Source: an uncultured Haemophilus sp.
GTDB lineage: Bacteria > Pseudomonadota > Gammaproteobacteria > Enterobacterales > Pasteurellaceae
DNA length: 63,844 nucleotides
Reading direction: 5' to 3'
Assembly: GCA_905205995.1 (NCBI GenBank)
Contig: CAJLFU010000005.1
Coordinates: 1-63,844, forward strand
The notes under the pieces are model-generated. The model was given only the letters and a program-made list of their open reading frames with translations. It did not search any database and was not told the origin of the DNA. The position numbers and the translations under genes are program-made. This document shows positions 7,837-17,234 of the stretch, in pieces. The stretch's first letter is position 1; every line of letters starts with the position of its first letter.

Positions 7837-9351
7837 TTATTCTCCTTTTTCTTCAAGATTGAGGTTCTCTTCATTTTTCCATTTTAAGCGAGAAAGAATG
7901 AATGAAACGACTACAAGCAAAATTGCCATACCCCAACCGAAGGTATTTACGAACCAGCTTGGATAACCTTCATAACCTTCTGTAAATACCTTCGCACCTT
8001 CACTCAATAACATAAAGGCAAGAATACCCGTGGTGATTACAATGCATAAACGCCATAGGAAACCGACTTTGAATGAAGAGCTTTCATTTAAGTGTTTACC
8101 TAATAAACCAAGTTTTTCATTTGCTACAATCACAATTAATGAAACAAATGCTACCGCTACAATACCAAAGTAGTTTACGAATTTATCCAACACATCAAGC
8201 ATTGGTAGGCCGGTTGTGGTACCGAATAAAATTACTGACACCACCATCATTGGTAAACCAACAATAAAGGTCGCTTTTGCTCGACGTAAACGGAGTTTAT
8301 CTTGAATCGCTGAAATGATTACTTCAATAACAGAGATAAATGAAGTTAATGCCGCGAAAGTTAATGAACCGAAGAACAATACCCCTAACACTTCACCAAA
8401 TGGTGCTTTGTTAATGATGGTTGGGAATGCAAAGAAGGCTAAACCAATACCGCCTTTTGCCACCTCACTCACTTCCACACCTTGTGCAGCTGCAATAAAG
8501 CCTAATGCCGCAAATACACCGATACCGGCAAGTACTTCAAAGCTTGAGTTCGCAAAGCCAACAACTAAACCACTTCCTGTTAAATCAGAATCTTTTTTCA
8601 GGTAAGACGCATAAGTGATCATAATCCCGAAACAAATAGAAAGAGAGAAGAAGATTTGACCGTAGGCCGCAATCCACACACTTGGGTTAGACAATTTAGA
8701 CCAGTCTGGGGTAAATAACGCATTCAAGCCTTTTTCTGCACCCGGTAGGAATAAAGAATAAACAACCAACGCCACAAACATCACCACTAAAACAGGCATT
8801 AAGATGTCTGAAGATTTAGAAATCCCTTTTTTAATGCCTAAAGAAAGTACGCCTAATGCTACTAACCATACTGCGATTAATGGGCCTGTCACCATGCCAA
8901 CAAACTCAAAGCTCACACCATTAGCGATATCGCCCATTTTTAAGAATTCGTGTAGGAAGAAATCAATTGGTTTATCGCCCCAGGCTGAATTAAGTGAGAA
9001 GTAGGTGTAGCTTGCCGCCCAACCTAATACTACTGCGTAGTAAAGACCGATGATGACGTTCACCATCACCTGCCACCAACCAAACACTTCAAAGTGCGGG
9101 TTAAAACGACGATAAGAAAGTGGTGCACCACCACGATGGCGATGACCGATTGCGTAATCTAAGAAAAGCAATGGAATACCGGCGGTTAAAAGTGCAATAA
9201 GATAAGGGATAATAAATGCACCGCCCCCGTTTTCATAAGTGGTGTAAGGGAAACGCCAAATGTTTCCTAAACCAACAGCGGATCCAATTGCCGCCATAAT
9301 AAATGCTTTCCGACCAGAGAAGGTCTCACGCTTTGCGTTTGACTGCGTCAT
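7837..9351 (-). CDS. sodium-dependent amino acid transporter, NSS/SNF family
   Basis: 504 residues with about 12 membrane helices. The N-terminal helix has the NSS sodium/substrate signature AIGSAVGLGNIWRFPY. The family imports amino acids with sodium; the adjoining MetS-like protein suggests methionine or alanine. The start at 9351 (MTQSNAKRE) has AAGGAA 9 nt upstream; the 11 extra codons of the longer frame are not needed. The gene sits beside the ilvG region as in H. influenzae (HI0736, from memory). The substrate is inferred only. Confidence 0.88.
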   Translation of the reverse strand: MTQSNAKRETFSGRKAFIMAAIGSAVGLGNIWRFPYTTYENGGGAFIIPYLIALLTAGIPLLFLDYAIGHRHRGGAPLSYRRFNPHFEVFGWWQVMVNVIIGLYYAVVLGWAASYTYFSLNSAWGDKPIDFFLHEFLKMGDIANGVSFEFVGMVTGPLIAVWLVALGVLSLGIKKGISKSSDILMPVLVVMFVALVVYSLFLPGAEKGLNALFTPDWSKLSNPSVWIAAYGQIFFSLSICFGIMITYASYLKKDSDLTGSGLVVGFANSSFEVLAGIGVFAALGFIAAAQGVEVSEVAKGGIGLAFFAFPTIINKAPFGEVLGVLFFGSLTFAALTSFISVIEVIISAIQDKLRLRRAKATFIVGLPMMVVSVILFGTTTGLPMLDVLDKFVNYFGIVAVAFVSLIVIVANEKLGLLGKHLNESSSFKVGFLWRLCIVITTGILAFMLLSEGAKVFTEGYEGYPSWFVNTFGWGMAILLVVVSFILSRLKWKNEENLNLEEKGE

Positions 9352-9510
9352 ATTAAGTTCCTTTTTAATGAAGAAAGATTTCAATATAATGAATTCTAAA
9401 ACCGAGTCAAGGACTTGGTTAAAAGAGCGGTTAAAAATAGTGAATTTTTTTTAAAATTTACTGTCTAAAGGCCGAATTTAATCTCTATTAACAACCAAAA
9501 GGAAACATTT

Positions 9511-10149
9511 ATGGATCTCAACAGCATTTTAAATCAAGTTTTAAATGTCGCTAAAAACTCTGCAAGCAAACTTGAAACCGGCAACCAAACTATCGACTCT
9601 ATCACCAAAGTTGGTGGTGGTGCTGCGTTAGGTGGTATTTTATCGATGATTTTAGGTCGTAGTGGTGGTGCAAGCTTAGCAAAATTAGGCTCACTTGCCG
9701 TTTTAGGTAACCTTGCTTACCAAGCTTACCAAAACTATCAAAAAACCCAACAAAGCAGCCAACCAAACATCTCAGAAAATGCGTTCGATGTATTAAATTC
9801 ATCAAGCCATGTCGATGCAGGCGAATTAATTTTACGCACCATGATCGCCGCAGCGGCAGCAGATGGTGAAATCACTGAAGATGAAAAACAAACTATTGCA
9901 AACGAAGCGGGTAACAACCCTGAATTAGCACAATGGCTTGCACAAGAAATCCAAAACCCAATTTCTATCAATGAAATTGCTCGTCTTGTAGGCAACGATA
10001 CTGCACTTGCAAGCAATGTGTACTTAGCGGCTCGTTTAGTAAGCAAAGACTTATCTCGCAAAGAAATCATTTTCTTAGCAGACTTAGCAAAAGCGTTAGG
10101 CTTAGACGATGCGCTTGTTGAACAATTAGAAAAACAAGCAGGCTTCTAA
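9511..10149 (+). CDS. yebE: YebE-like DUF533 inner-membrane protein
   Basis: 212 residues (E. coli YebE 219). The N-terminal ~40 residues are polar; a glycine-rich membrane segment GGGAALGGILSMILG is followed by a second hydrophobic piece (LAVLGNLAYQAYQNYQ), then a helical TerB-like domain with AAAAADGEITEDEK. The TerB-like acidic helix is typical of DUF533. The cellular role is not established in detail; E. coli yebE responds to envelope stress. A clear GGAAA ribosome site precedes the ATG. Confidence 0.85.
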   Translation: MDLNSILNQVLNVAKNSASKLETGNQTIDSITKVGGGAALGGILSMILGRSGGASLAKLGSLAVLGNLAYQAYQNYQKTQQSSQPNISENAFDVLNSSSHVDAGELILRTMIAAAAADGEITEDEKQTIANEAGNNPELAQWLAQEIQNPISINEIARLVGNDTALASNVYLAARLVSKDLSRKEIIFLADLAKALGLDDALVEQLEKQAGF

Positions 10150-10197
10150 TTTTACGCACAGAAAACATCACGTTTTCTGACCGCACTTTTCATTCAA

Positions 10198-10229
10198 AAA
10201 CACGATAATGTTTGTTATCGTGTTTTTTT
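10198..10229 (+). terminator. yebE terminator
   Basis: AAACACGATAA / TTATCGTGTTT stem (11 bp) with a 6-nt loop, followed by a T-run at 10223-10229. An uptake signal (10182) lies just before it. Confidence 0.85.
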
Positions 10230-10334
10230 CATTGGTTTTTTAGCGAAAACCTAACCAAAGGCGAAAAATTCCGCTACAATGCTGAACTTCAGTGTTTATA
10301 AAATTATTCAATAATCATAAAAACGGGAAGCAAC

Positions 10335-11990
10335 ATGACAGGCGCACAACTCATTATCCAATGTTTAAAAGCGCATGGCGTAACCGATCTTTTCGGCTAC
10401 CCAGGCGGGGCAATCATGCCAACCTATGATGCCATCTATGACTCAGGTCTTGACCATCTCCTTTGTCGTAACGAACAAGGTGCCGCAATAGCCGCAATTG
10501 GTTATGCTCGCTCTACAGGCAAAGTAGGCGTATGTGTCGCAACGTCAGGCCCAGGTGCGACCAATTTAATTACAGGTTTAGGTGATGCTTTTGCTGATTC
10601 TGTGCCTCTCGTAGCATTTACTGGCCAAGTGGCTGCTCCCCTTATCGGAACCGATGCTTTCCAAGAAGCCGATGTTTTAGGTTTATCCCTTGCGTGTACC
10701 AAACACAGCTATATTGTTCAATCTGTTGAAGAACTACCTGAAATTATTGCTTCCGCTTTCCAAATTGCACAAAGTGGTAGACCAGGCCCTGTTCTCATCG
10801 ATGTCCCTCGTAACATCCAAGTTGGCGATGTACCAGAACACATCAAACCCATTGTAAAACCTGTCGTAAAACCAACCGCACTTTCAGAATTAAAATTAGC
10901 GGAAGCAAAAGCGTTATTGACGCAAGCGAAAAAACCTGTGCTTTATGTTGGTGGTGGCGTAGGTATGGCAAACGCAACGCAAGCGGTCAGAAAATTCCTA
11001 CAAATTACCAAAATGCCGTCCGTTTCGACATTAAAAGGTTTAGGCTCAATTGACCCAACCGATCCCGTTTATATGGGCATGATTGGTATGCACGGCACAA
11101 GACCAGCAAACATTGCCGTGCACGAATGTGATTTATTGTTAGTGTGCGGTGCACGTTTTGACGACCGTGTAACCGGTAAATTAGACAGTTTTGCGCCACA
11201 AGCTAAAGTCATTCATTGTGATATTGATGCGGCAGAAATCAACAAACTCCGTGTGGCAAATGTCGCCCTTCAAGGTGATTTAATTCAAGCCTTAGAAGCT
11301 TTAAGTATTCCACTTGCGATTGATGATTGGCGTGCACATATTCAAGCGTTGAAAGCCAAACTCGATTTCACTTATATCGACAATGCAGGCAACCGACCGA
11401 TTGACCCTTGGTCATTGCTCAACACACTTTCTCAGCGTAAACCTCAAAATGCGGTGATTTGTACCGATGTTGGCCAACACCAAATGTGGTCTGCACAACA
11501 TATGCGCCATTTCGCACCAGAAAACTATATTACCTCCGCGGGCTTCGGCACCATGGGATTTGGTTTGCCTGCTGCGGTAGGTGCGAAAAAAGCACGCCCT
11601 CATGATGAAGTGATTTTGGTGACAGGCGATGGTTCATTGATGATGAACATTCAAGAATTAGGTTCAATCAAACGCGGTAAATTACCCGTAAAAATTTTGC
11701 TGTTAGATAACCAACGTCTTGGTATGGTGCGTCAATGGCAAGACCTTTTCTGGAACAAACGCCGCTCTGAAACCATTTTAGAAGATAACCCTGATTTCGT
11801 GATGTTAGCGAAAGCCTTTGATATTCCAGCTGAACGCATTGAGCGCGCTGATGATGTAGATGCGGCACTTAATCGTTTATTAAATAGTGAAACTGCCTAT
11901 TTATTGCAAGTATGCATTCCACCTGAAGAATGTGTATGGCCATTAGTGCCACCAGGCGCATGCAACACAGATATGCTGGAGGAAATTTAA
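10335..11990 (+). CDS. ilvG: acetolactate synthase II large subunit
   Basis: 551 residues (E. coli IlvG 548). It makes acetolactate or acetohydroxybutyrate from pyruvate in valine, leucine and isoleucine synthesis. ThDP-dependent fold: N-terminal NEQGAAIAAIGYAR contains the catalytic glutamate, the FAD domain is in the centre, and the C-terminal ThDP motif is GDGSLMMNIQELG...LLLDNQ. The frame is intact, unlike the frameshifted ilvG of E. coli K-12. The upstream 105 bp has a likely -10 (TACAAT, 10273-10278) and no branched-chain-rich leader peptide. It is followed after 1 nt by ilvM. Confidence 0.95.
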   Translation: MTGAQLIIQCLKAHGVTDLFGYPGGAIMPTYDAIYDSGLDHLLCRNEQGAAIAAIGYARSTGKVGVCVATSGPGATNLITGLGDAFADSVPLVAFTGQVAAPLIGTDAFQEADVLGLSLACTKHSYIVQSVEELPEIIASAFQIAQSGRPGPVLIDVPRNIQVGDVPEHIKPIVKPVVKPTALSELKLAEAKALLTQAKKPVLYVGGGVGMANATQAVRKFLQITKMPSVSTLKGLGSIDPTDPVYMGMIGMHGTRPANIAVHECDLLLVCGARFDDRVTGKLDSFAPQAKVIHCDIDAAEINKLRVANVALQGDLIQALEALSIPLAIDDWRAHIQALKAKLDFTYIDNAGNRPIDPWSLLNTLSQRKPQNAVICTDVGQHQMWSAQHMRHFAPENYITSAGFGTMGFGLPAAVGAKKARPHDEVILVTGDGSLMMNIQELGSIKRGKLPVKILLLDNQRLGMVRQWQDLFWNKRRSETILEDNPDFVMLAKAFDIPAERIERADDVDAALNRLLNSETAYLLQVCIPPEECVWPLVPPGACNTDMLEEI

Positions 11991-11991
11991 G

Positions 11992-12210
11992 ATGAACCAA
12001 TATACTTTTGATTTAATCGCTCAACATCGCCCAGAGGTTTTAGAACGCGTATTACGCGTTATTCGTTTACGCGGCTTCACTGTGACTAATATGGAGATGG
12101 CATTGGTAGAGACCAAAGTGCAGTTAAAAATTACTGTAAAATCTGACCGCACTTTTGATTTGTTGGTGAATCAATTGGCGAAACTGCCGGATGTGATTGA
12201 AATTAAGTAA
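11992..12210 (+). CDS. ilvM: acetolactate synthase II small subunit
   Basis: 72 residues with a single ACT-type fold (MNQYTFDLIAQHRPEVLERV...). E. coli IlvM is 87, so this one is short at the C-terminus. It is needed for stability and activity of IlvG. The ATG starts 1 nt after the ilvG stop, with GGAGG inside the ilvG end. An uptake signal is embedded in codons for DRTF. Its last third was duplicated 0.8 kb downstream (see 12909-12980). Confidence 0.92.
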   Translation: MNQYTFDLIAQHRPEVLERVLRVIRLRGFTVTNMEMALVETKVQLKITVKSDRTFDLLVNQLAKLPDVIEIK

Positions 12211-12222
12211 AGGAACTTAAAA

Positions 12223-12900
12223 ATGAAAAAGCTATTTGCTTTTATTTTGCTATTGTCAACAATCGTTTTGGCGGCTTGCTCGTCACGTTCGTCATCAACA
12301 ACACAAGAGCCCATTGAGATGTTTATGTTTAGCCAAGATGGTGGACTTTTCGTCTTTACCAATAAGGAAAGTTTTGAACTCCGAGGCCCCGCAATCTCTG
12401 ATTTATCGAAATTTTTAAATAGCTCTTATACCAAAACAGTTGAAAAGGTGGAACCGGTCTTCCTGATTGATCAAGAAGACAAACAGGTTATTGCAACGTT
12501 AAGATTGTATGCTCGGGTAGATAACTTAACGGAAAAACAACGCAGTGAATTATTAAAGACATTTATGTTCCAGCAGACGACAGAAGTACTCAAAAATAAA
12601 TTGCAACAACGCTATGGCATTTCAGCTCAGTTTGATATTTATGATGTGATTTATGAGGCGAGAGGTGTTAGTCGACAATATGAAAATCGAGATGAATTGT
12701 TAGCAAAATATAAACTTGCAAAACCGATTATGGCAACAGTGGACCGATATTATGGCAGCAAGATTGACACCTCGTATTCTGACAATTCTGAATCAGTTAA
12801 TCCGCTTGTTATTTTAACTGCGCCATTGTGGATTCCATTTAGTCTTCTTGATTGCTTCAACGAGCGTAATGCATTCCTTGATTTTTGTCCGTTCCGTTAA
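12223..12900 (+). CDS. lipoprotein inserted in the ilv operon, copy A
   Basis: 225 residues. A type II signal peptide MKKLFAFILLLSTIVLAACSS (20 residues to the Cys region) has lipobox LAAC. The mature part is rich in charged residues, with FLNSSYTKTVEKVEP, then LRLYARVDNLTEKQRSELL, and ends with a hydrophobic stretch PLVILTAPLWIPFSLLDCF. It starts 12 nt after ilvM and is thus read with the ilv operon. It is a paralogue of the next lipoprotein: SYTK, an aromatic/hydrophobic strand, and NLT-K/E-Q...EL line up. No known function. Confidence 0.8.
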   Translation: MKKLFAFILLLSTIVLAACSSRSSSTTQEPIEMFMFSQDGGLFVFTNKESFELRGPAISDLSKFLNSSYTKTVEKVEPVFLIDQEDKQVIATLRLYARVDNLTEKQRSELLKTFMFQQTTEVLKNKLQQRYGISAQFDIYDVIYEARGVSRQYENRDELLAKYKLAKPIMATVDRYYGSKIDTSYSDNSESVNPLVILTAPLWIPFSLLDCFNERNAFLDFCPFR

Positions 12901-12908
12901 ATAGCAAT

Positions 12909-12980
12909 AAAGTGTGGTTAAAATTCATAGTGAAAAATAACCGCACTTTAGATTTATTAGTGAAGCAGTTGGGAAAATAA
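12909..12980 (+). pseudogene. duplicated 3' end of ilvM
   Basis: Read in frame, this stretch gives KVWLKFIVKNNRTLDLLVKQ then LGK and a stop, matching the ilvM segment KVQLKITVKSDRTFDLLVNQ then LAK. There is no start codon or 5' part. It shows that the ilvM tail was copied together with the following lipoprotein gene. The embedded uptake signal is retained. An early stop replaces the last seven residues of IlvM. Confidence 0.85.
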
Positions 12981-13002
12981 CTTAAGATTATGAAGGTAAA
13001 AA

Positions 13003-13638
13003 ATGAAAAAAATGCGTTTATTTATTGGGATGTTGATAGCTACGCTTTTATTGGGCTGTGTAACAGCAGATCAACAATATAAAGAATTATCATCCAAAAA
13101 AGAAGTGATCAAATCTTTCTTTATTGCTGATAATCGTATTTATGCGATTGGGCAACTTAATAGTTATCAATTTAATAGTAAAGATAATGGGGATACGGCT
13201 CAATTAATTAAATTACTTGAGTCACCTTATACTAAAAATATTTCTTTTGTGAAGATTGATGAGATAAGAAAAAATGTTAAAAGCAATGAAGTAGAGGCAT
13301 TCTTATCAATATATTTTAACCATAAAAATTTAACAAAAACTCAACTTGATGAACTTTATAATATAAATTCTCCTTATAGAGATGGACGTAGAATGTTTTT
13401 TTCAATGAATAATGGAAATCTTGTTGATATAAAAAATAAAAATGAGATTTTGCAAAAGGCTAAACTTATTCAGCCATTAGAAACAAAATATGTAGAGTTT
13501 AGCAATGAAAAAGAAATTAGTATTAATAAATTGAACAAAGAAGAGGCTGCACTTTCAGCTATTATTATTCCTTTTGCCATCATAGGACTACCATTTGCAA
13601 TCGTTGAGAAAGTTCTTACGACTGTTACGTCTCCGTAA
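13003..13638 (+). CDS. lipoprotein inserted in the ilv operon, copy B
   Basis: 211 residues with a lipoprotein signal peptide (MKKMRLFIGMLIATLLLGC, lipobox LLGC). The middle (LLESPYTKNISFVKI, IYFNHKNLTKTQLDELY) aligns with copy A and the C-terminus ends in a similar hydrophobic helix (AIIIPFAIIGLPFAIVEKVL). It is more AT-rich and has diverged strongly, so the duplication is old. It lies 22 nt after the duplicated ilvM tail. The function is unknown; a C-terminal hydrophobic helix on a lipoprotein is unusual and may insert in the membrane. Confidence 0.78.
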   Translation: MKKMRLFIGMLIATLLLGCVTADQQYKELSSKKEVIKSFFIADNRIYAIGQLNSYQFNSKDNGDTAQLIKLLESPYTKNISFVKIDEIRKNVKSNEVEAFLSIYFNHKNLTKTQLDELYNINSPYRDGRRMFFSMNNGNLVDIKNKNEILQKAKLIQPLETKYVEFSNEKEISINKLNKEEAALSAIIIPFAIIGLPFAIVEKVLTTVTSP

Positions 13639-13679
13639 GATGCATGGATTTTTAATATAAACAAAACAATGTGATATCT

Positions 13680-13706
13680 GTAGAGGCAAATATAATTTGC
13701 TCCTAC
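13680..13706. repeat. hairpin upstream of ilvD
   Basis: GTAGAGGCAAAT-ATA-ATTTGCTCCTAC is a near-perfect 12-bp inverted repeat without a T-run, 57 bp before ilvD. It may be a dispersed repeat or a processing/attenuation site; nothing else supports a specific role. Confidence 0.5.
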
Positions 13707-13762
13707 ACTATTGAATACAAAGGCTATATTTAGCAATAATTTACTACTTGGAGAGATTATTT

Positions 13763-15601
13763 ATGCCAAAACTACGTTCAGCGACCAGTACTCAGGGTCG
13801 TAATATGGCGGGTGCACGTGCCTTATGGCGTGCAACAGGGATGAAAGAAAATGACTTTGGTAAACCGATTATTGCGGTGGTGAACTCTTTCACCCAATTC
13901 GTACCTGGGCATGTTCATTTAAAAGATATGGGACAACTAGTCGCAGCTGAAATTGAAAAAGCTGGCGGCGTAGCAAAAGAATTCAATACTATTGCGGTGG
14001 ATGACGGTATCGCTATGGGTCACGGTGGGATGCTTTATTCTTTACCAAGCCGTGATTTAATCGCTGACAGCGTAGAATATATGGTTAATGCTCACTGTGC
14101 TGATGCAATGGTGTGTATTTCCAACTGTGACAAAATCACCCCGGGAATGTTGATGGCGGCAATGCGTTTGAACATTCCAACTATCTTCGTTTCAGGCGGC
14201 CCAATGGAGGCGGGTAAAACGAAATTATCTGATCAGCTTATTCGCTTAGACTTAGTGGATGCGATGATTGAAGCGGCAGATCCGAATGTAAGCGATGAGC
14301 GTATTGATGCGATTGAGCGCAGCGCTTGTCCAACTTGTGGTTCTTGCTCAGGGATGTTTACTGCTAACTCAATGAACTGCTTAACCGAAGCATTAGGTTT
14401 ATCTTTACCGGGTAATGGCTCGATGTTAGCAACCCATGCTGACCGTAAAGAATTATTCTTAAAAGCTGGTCGTCAAATTGTTGAGCTTTGCAAACGCTAT
14501 TATGAACAAGATGATGAAAGCGTATTACCTCGTTCAATTGGCACCTTTGAGGCCTTTGAAAATGCCATGAGTTTAGATATTGCGATGGGTGGTTCAAGTA
14601 ATACCGTTTTACACTTATTAGCGGCAGCTCAAGAAGCTGGCGTAGATTTCAAAATGGCAGATATTGACCGCTTATCCCGTGTTGTCCCTTGCTTAAGCAA
14701 AATTGCGCCAAACACCAATAAATACCACATGGAAGATGTGCACCGTGCAGGTGGCATTATGGGCTTATTAGGTGAATTAGATCGTGCGGGTTTAATCCAC
14801 CGTAACACCAAAACCGTGTTAGGAACAACACTAGAAGAACAATTAAATCAATACGATATTATTCGTAACAAAGACGAAGAATTACACAAATTCTTCCGTG
14901 CCGGCCCTGCTGGTATTCGTACCACGCAAGCCTTCTCACAAGATTGCCGTTGGGATAGTGTAGATGATGACCGTGTAAGCGGTTGTATCCGTAACAAAGA
15001 AAATGCGATTTCTCAAGAAGGCGGCTTAGCCGTCTTGTTCGGGAATATTGCCAAAGACGGTTGTATCGTCAAAACCGCGGGTGTGGATGAGTCTATCTGG
15101 AAATTCACCGGTCGTGCCATCGTGTTTGAAAGCCAAGAAGATGCCGTTGCCGGGATTTTAGGCGGCAAAGTCAAAGAAGGCCATGTCGTCGTGATTCGCT
15201 ATGAAGGCCCGAAAGGCGGCCCTGGTATGCAAGAAATGTTGTATCCAACCAGCTACTTAAAATCGATGGGCTTAGGTAAAAAATGTGCCTTATTAACAGA
15301 TGGTCGTTTCTCTGGTGGTACATCTGGTTTATCCATCGGTCACGCCTCTCCTGAAGCAGCTTCTGGCGGTGCGATCGGCTTAGTACATGATGACGATATT
15401 ATCGAAATCGATATTCCAAATCGCGCTATTAATCTCAAAGTCAGCGATGAAGAATTAGCAAAACGCCGTACCGAGCAAGATGCCAAAGGCTGGCAACCAG
15501 CTCACCGTGAACGTGAAGTGTCCTTTGCATTAAAAGTGTTTGGCCACTTTGCCACATCCGCAGATAAAGGCGCGGTGCGTGATAAAAGTCTATTAAAATA
15601 A
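13763..15601 (+). CDS. ilvD: dihydroxy-acid dehydratase
   Basis: 612 residues (E. coli 616). It dehydrates dihydroxyisovalerate and dihydroxymethylvalerate in valine and isoleucine synthesis. Cysteines of the iron-sulfur site are seen in CISNCDKITPGM and CPTCGSCSGMFTANSMNC. The ATG at 13763 with GGAGAG upstream is the start; an in-frame TTG five codons earlier is not. Third step of the pathway after ilvGM, but separated from ilvM by the lipoprotein insertion. Confidence 0.96.
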   Translation: MPKLRSATSTQGRNMAGARALWRATGMKENDFGKPIIAVVNSFTQFVPGHVHLKDMGQLVAAEIEKAGGVAKEFNTIAVDDGIAMGHGGMLYSLPSRDLIADSVEYMVNAHCADAMVCISNCDKITPGMLMAAMRLNIPTIFVSGGPMEAGKTKLSDQLIRLDLVDAMIEAADPNVSDERIDAIERSACPTCGSCSGMFTANSMNCLTEALGLSLPGNGSMLATHADRKELFLKAGRQIVELCKRYYEQDDESVLPRSIGTFEAFENAMSLDIAMGGSSNTVLHLLAAAQEAGVDFKMADIDRLSRVVPCLSKIAPNTNKYHMEDVHRAGGIMGLLGELDRAGLIHRNTKTVLGTTLEEQLNQYDIIRNKDEELHKFFRAGPAGIRTTQAFSQDCRWDSVDDDRVSGCIRNKENAISQEGGLAVLFGNIAKDGCIVKTAGVDESIWKFTGRAIVFESQEDAVAGILGGKVKEGHVVVIRYEGPKGGPGMQEMLYPTSYLKSMGLGKKCALLTDGRFSGGTSGLSIGHASPEAASGGAIGLVHDDDIIEIDIPNRAINLKVSDEELAKRRTEQDAKGWQPAHREREVSFALKVFGHFATSADKGAVRDKSLLK

Positions 15602-15612
15602 TCTCTAATCAT

Positions 15613-15638
15613 TCCTCCTCCCATAAAAGAGAGGAGGA
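15613..15638. repeat. hairpin between ilvD and ilvA
   Basis: TCCTCCTC / GAGGAGGA, a perfect 8-bp stem with a 10-nt loop, not followed by T. It may stabilise the ilvD message end or tune ilvA. An uptake core (ACCGCACTT) follows before ilvA. Confidence 0.5.
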
Positions 15639-15688
15639 TAAAAATAAAGAAAAAATTAACCGCACTTCATCATAACAAATTAAGTATC

Positions 15689-17230
15689 ATGAAAAATCTA
15701 CTTACCAATCCTCAACCCTCTCAATCGGATTATGTTAACGCGATTGTTAAACTTGGCTCCAGAGTATATGAAGCCGCTACTATAACCCCACTACAAAAAA
15801 TGGGGAAATTATCCGAGCGCCTACATAATAATATTTGGATTAAGCGTGAAGACCGCCAGCCAGTAAATAGCTTTAAGCTTCGTGGTGCTTATGCAATGAT
15901 TTCTAGCCTTTCTGATGAACAAAAACAGGCTGGTGTTATTGCTGCTTCTGCGGGTAATCATGCGCAAGGCGTAGCATTATCAGCGAAACAACTTGGGCTA
16001 AAAGCATTAATTGTTATGCCACAAAACACACCAAGCATTAAAGTGGATGCAGTCCGTGGTTTTGGTGGCGAAGTGTTGCTACATGGGGCAAATTTTGATG
16101 AAGCCAAAGCTAAAGCAATTGAGCTTTCGAAGTCTAAACAAATGACATTTATTCCGCCGTTTGATCATCCATTGGTGATCGCGGGTCAAGGCACATTGGC
16201 AATGGAAATGCTACAACAGGTGGCCGATTTGGATTATGTCTTTGTACAAGTCGGAGGCGGTGGTCTCGCCGCTGGTGTAGCCATTTTACTCAAACAATTT
16301 ATGCCGGAAATTAAAGTGATCGGTGTCGAGTCCAAAGATTCAGCCTGTTTGAACGCCGCTTTAGAAAAAGGTGAACCTACAGATTTAGCTCACGTTGCTC
16401 TATTTGCTGACGGTGTAGCGGTAAAACGTATTGGTGATGAAACATTCCGTTTATGCCAGAAATATTTGGATGGAATGGTGTTGGTGGATAGCGATGAAGT
16501 TTGTGCCGCAATGAAAGATTTATTCGAAAATGTGCGTGCGGTATCAGAACCATCTGGTGCATTAGGTTTAGCCGGTCTGAAAAAATACGTCAAACAGCAC
16601 AATATTCAAGGCAAAAACATGGCAGCGATTTTATCTGGTGCCAACCTTAACTTCCATACATTACGTTACGTTTCAGAACGTTGCGAAATTGGTGAAAACC
16701 GTGAGGCTTTACTTGCTGTAACCATGCCTGAACAACCTGGCAGTTTCTTAAAATTTGCCCATGTCATCGGTAATCGTGCAGTAACAGAATTTAGTTATCG
16801 TTATGCAGATAACCAAAAAGCTTGCATTTTTGTTGGTGTGCGAACGACTAATGAAGCAGAAAAAGCAGACATTATTGCTGATTTAACAAAAAACGGTTTT
16901 GATGTTGAAGATATGTCTGATGACGACATTGCTAAAACACACATTCGTTACTTGATGGGAGGACGCGTTTCAAACCGTAATGAGCGACTTTATAGCTTTG
17001 AATTCCCAGAACAAAAAGGGGCTCTACTGAAATTCTTAGAAATATTAGGTAAACGCTGGAATATTTCATTGTTCCACTATCGTGCGCATGGTGCCGATTA
17101 CGGTAATATCCTTGCAGCATTCCAATTAGAAGAAAAAGATAACGCAGAATTTGAGCAAGCCTTAACACAACTCGGCTATGTTTATGAAGATGTAAGTGAA
17201 AGTAAAGCTTATCGATATTTCTTAAGATAG
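15689..17230 (+). CDS. ilvA: threonine dehydratase (biosynthetic)
   Basis: 513 residues (E. coli IlvA 514). It deaminates threonine to 2-oxobutanoate for isoleucine. The PLP lysine is in VNSFKLRGAY, the glycine-rich phosphate loop is SAGNHAQG, and the serine/glycine PLP pocket is VGGGGLAAG. Two C-terminal ACT-like regulatory domains (AVTMPEQPGSFLKF and YSFEFPEQKGALLKF) give isoleucine/valine control, marking the biosynthetic rather than the catabolic enzyme. The ribosome site is weak (TTAAG), so it may be partly coupled to ilvD. Confidence 0.95.
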   Translation: MKNLLTNPQPSQSDYVNAIVKLGSRVYEAATITPLQKMGKLSERLHNNIWIKREDRQPVNSFKLRGAYAMISSLSDEQKQAGVIAASAGNHAQGVALSAKQLGLKALIVMPQNTPSIKVDAVRGFGGEVLLHGANFDEAKAKAIELSKSKQMTFIPPFDHPLVIAGQGTLAMEMLQQVADLDYVFVQVGGGGLAAGVAILLKQFMPEIKVIGVESKDSACLNAALEKGEPTDLAHVALFADGVAVKRIGDETFRLCQKYLDGMVLVDSDEVCAAMKDLFENVRAVSEPSGALGLAGLKKYVKQHNIQGKNMAAILSGANLNFHTLRYVSERCEIGENREALLAVTMPEQPGSFLKFAHVIGNRAVTEFSYRYADNQKACIFVGVRTTNEAEKADIIADLTKNGFDVEDMSDDDIAKTHIRYLMGGRVSNRNERLYSFEFPEQKGALLKFLEILGKRWNISLFHYRAHGADYGNILAAFQLEEKDNAEFEQALTQLGYVYEDVSESKAYRYFLR

Positions 17231-17234
17231 AAAC

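Noticed and set aside
8315..8605. 96-codon frame antisense to the NSS transporter
   Set aside because: Low-complexity mirror of a membrane protein gene (Asn/Thr/Pro rich), a typical shadow frame.
13680..13706. Intrinsic terminator before ilvD
   Set aside because: Good hairpin but no T-run; listed only as an inverted repeat.
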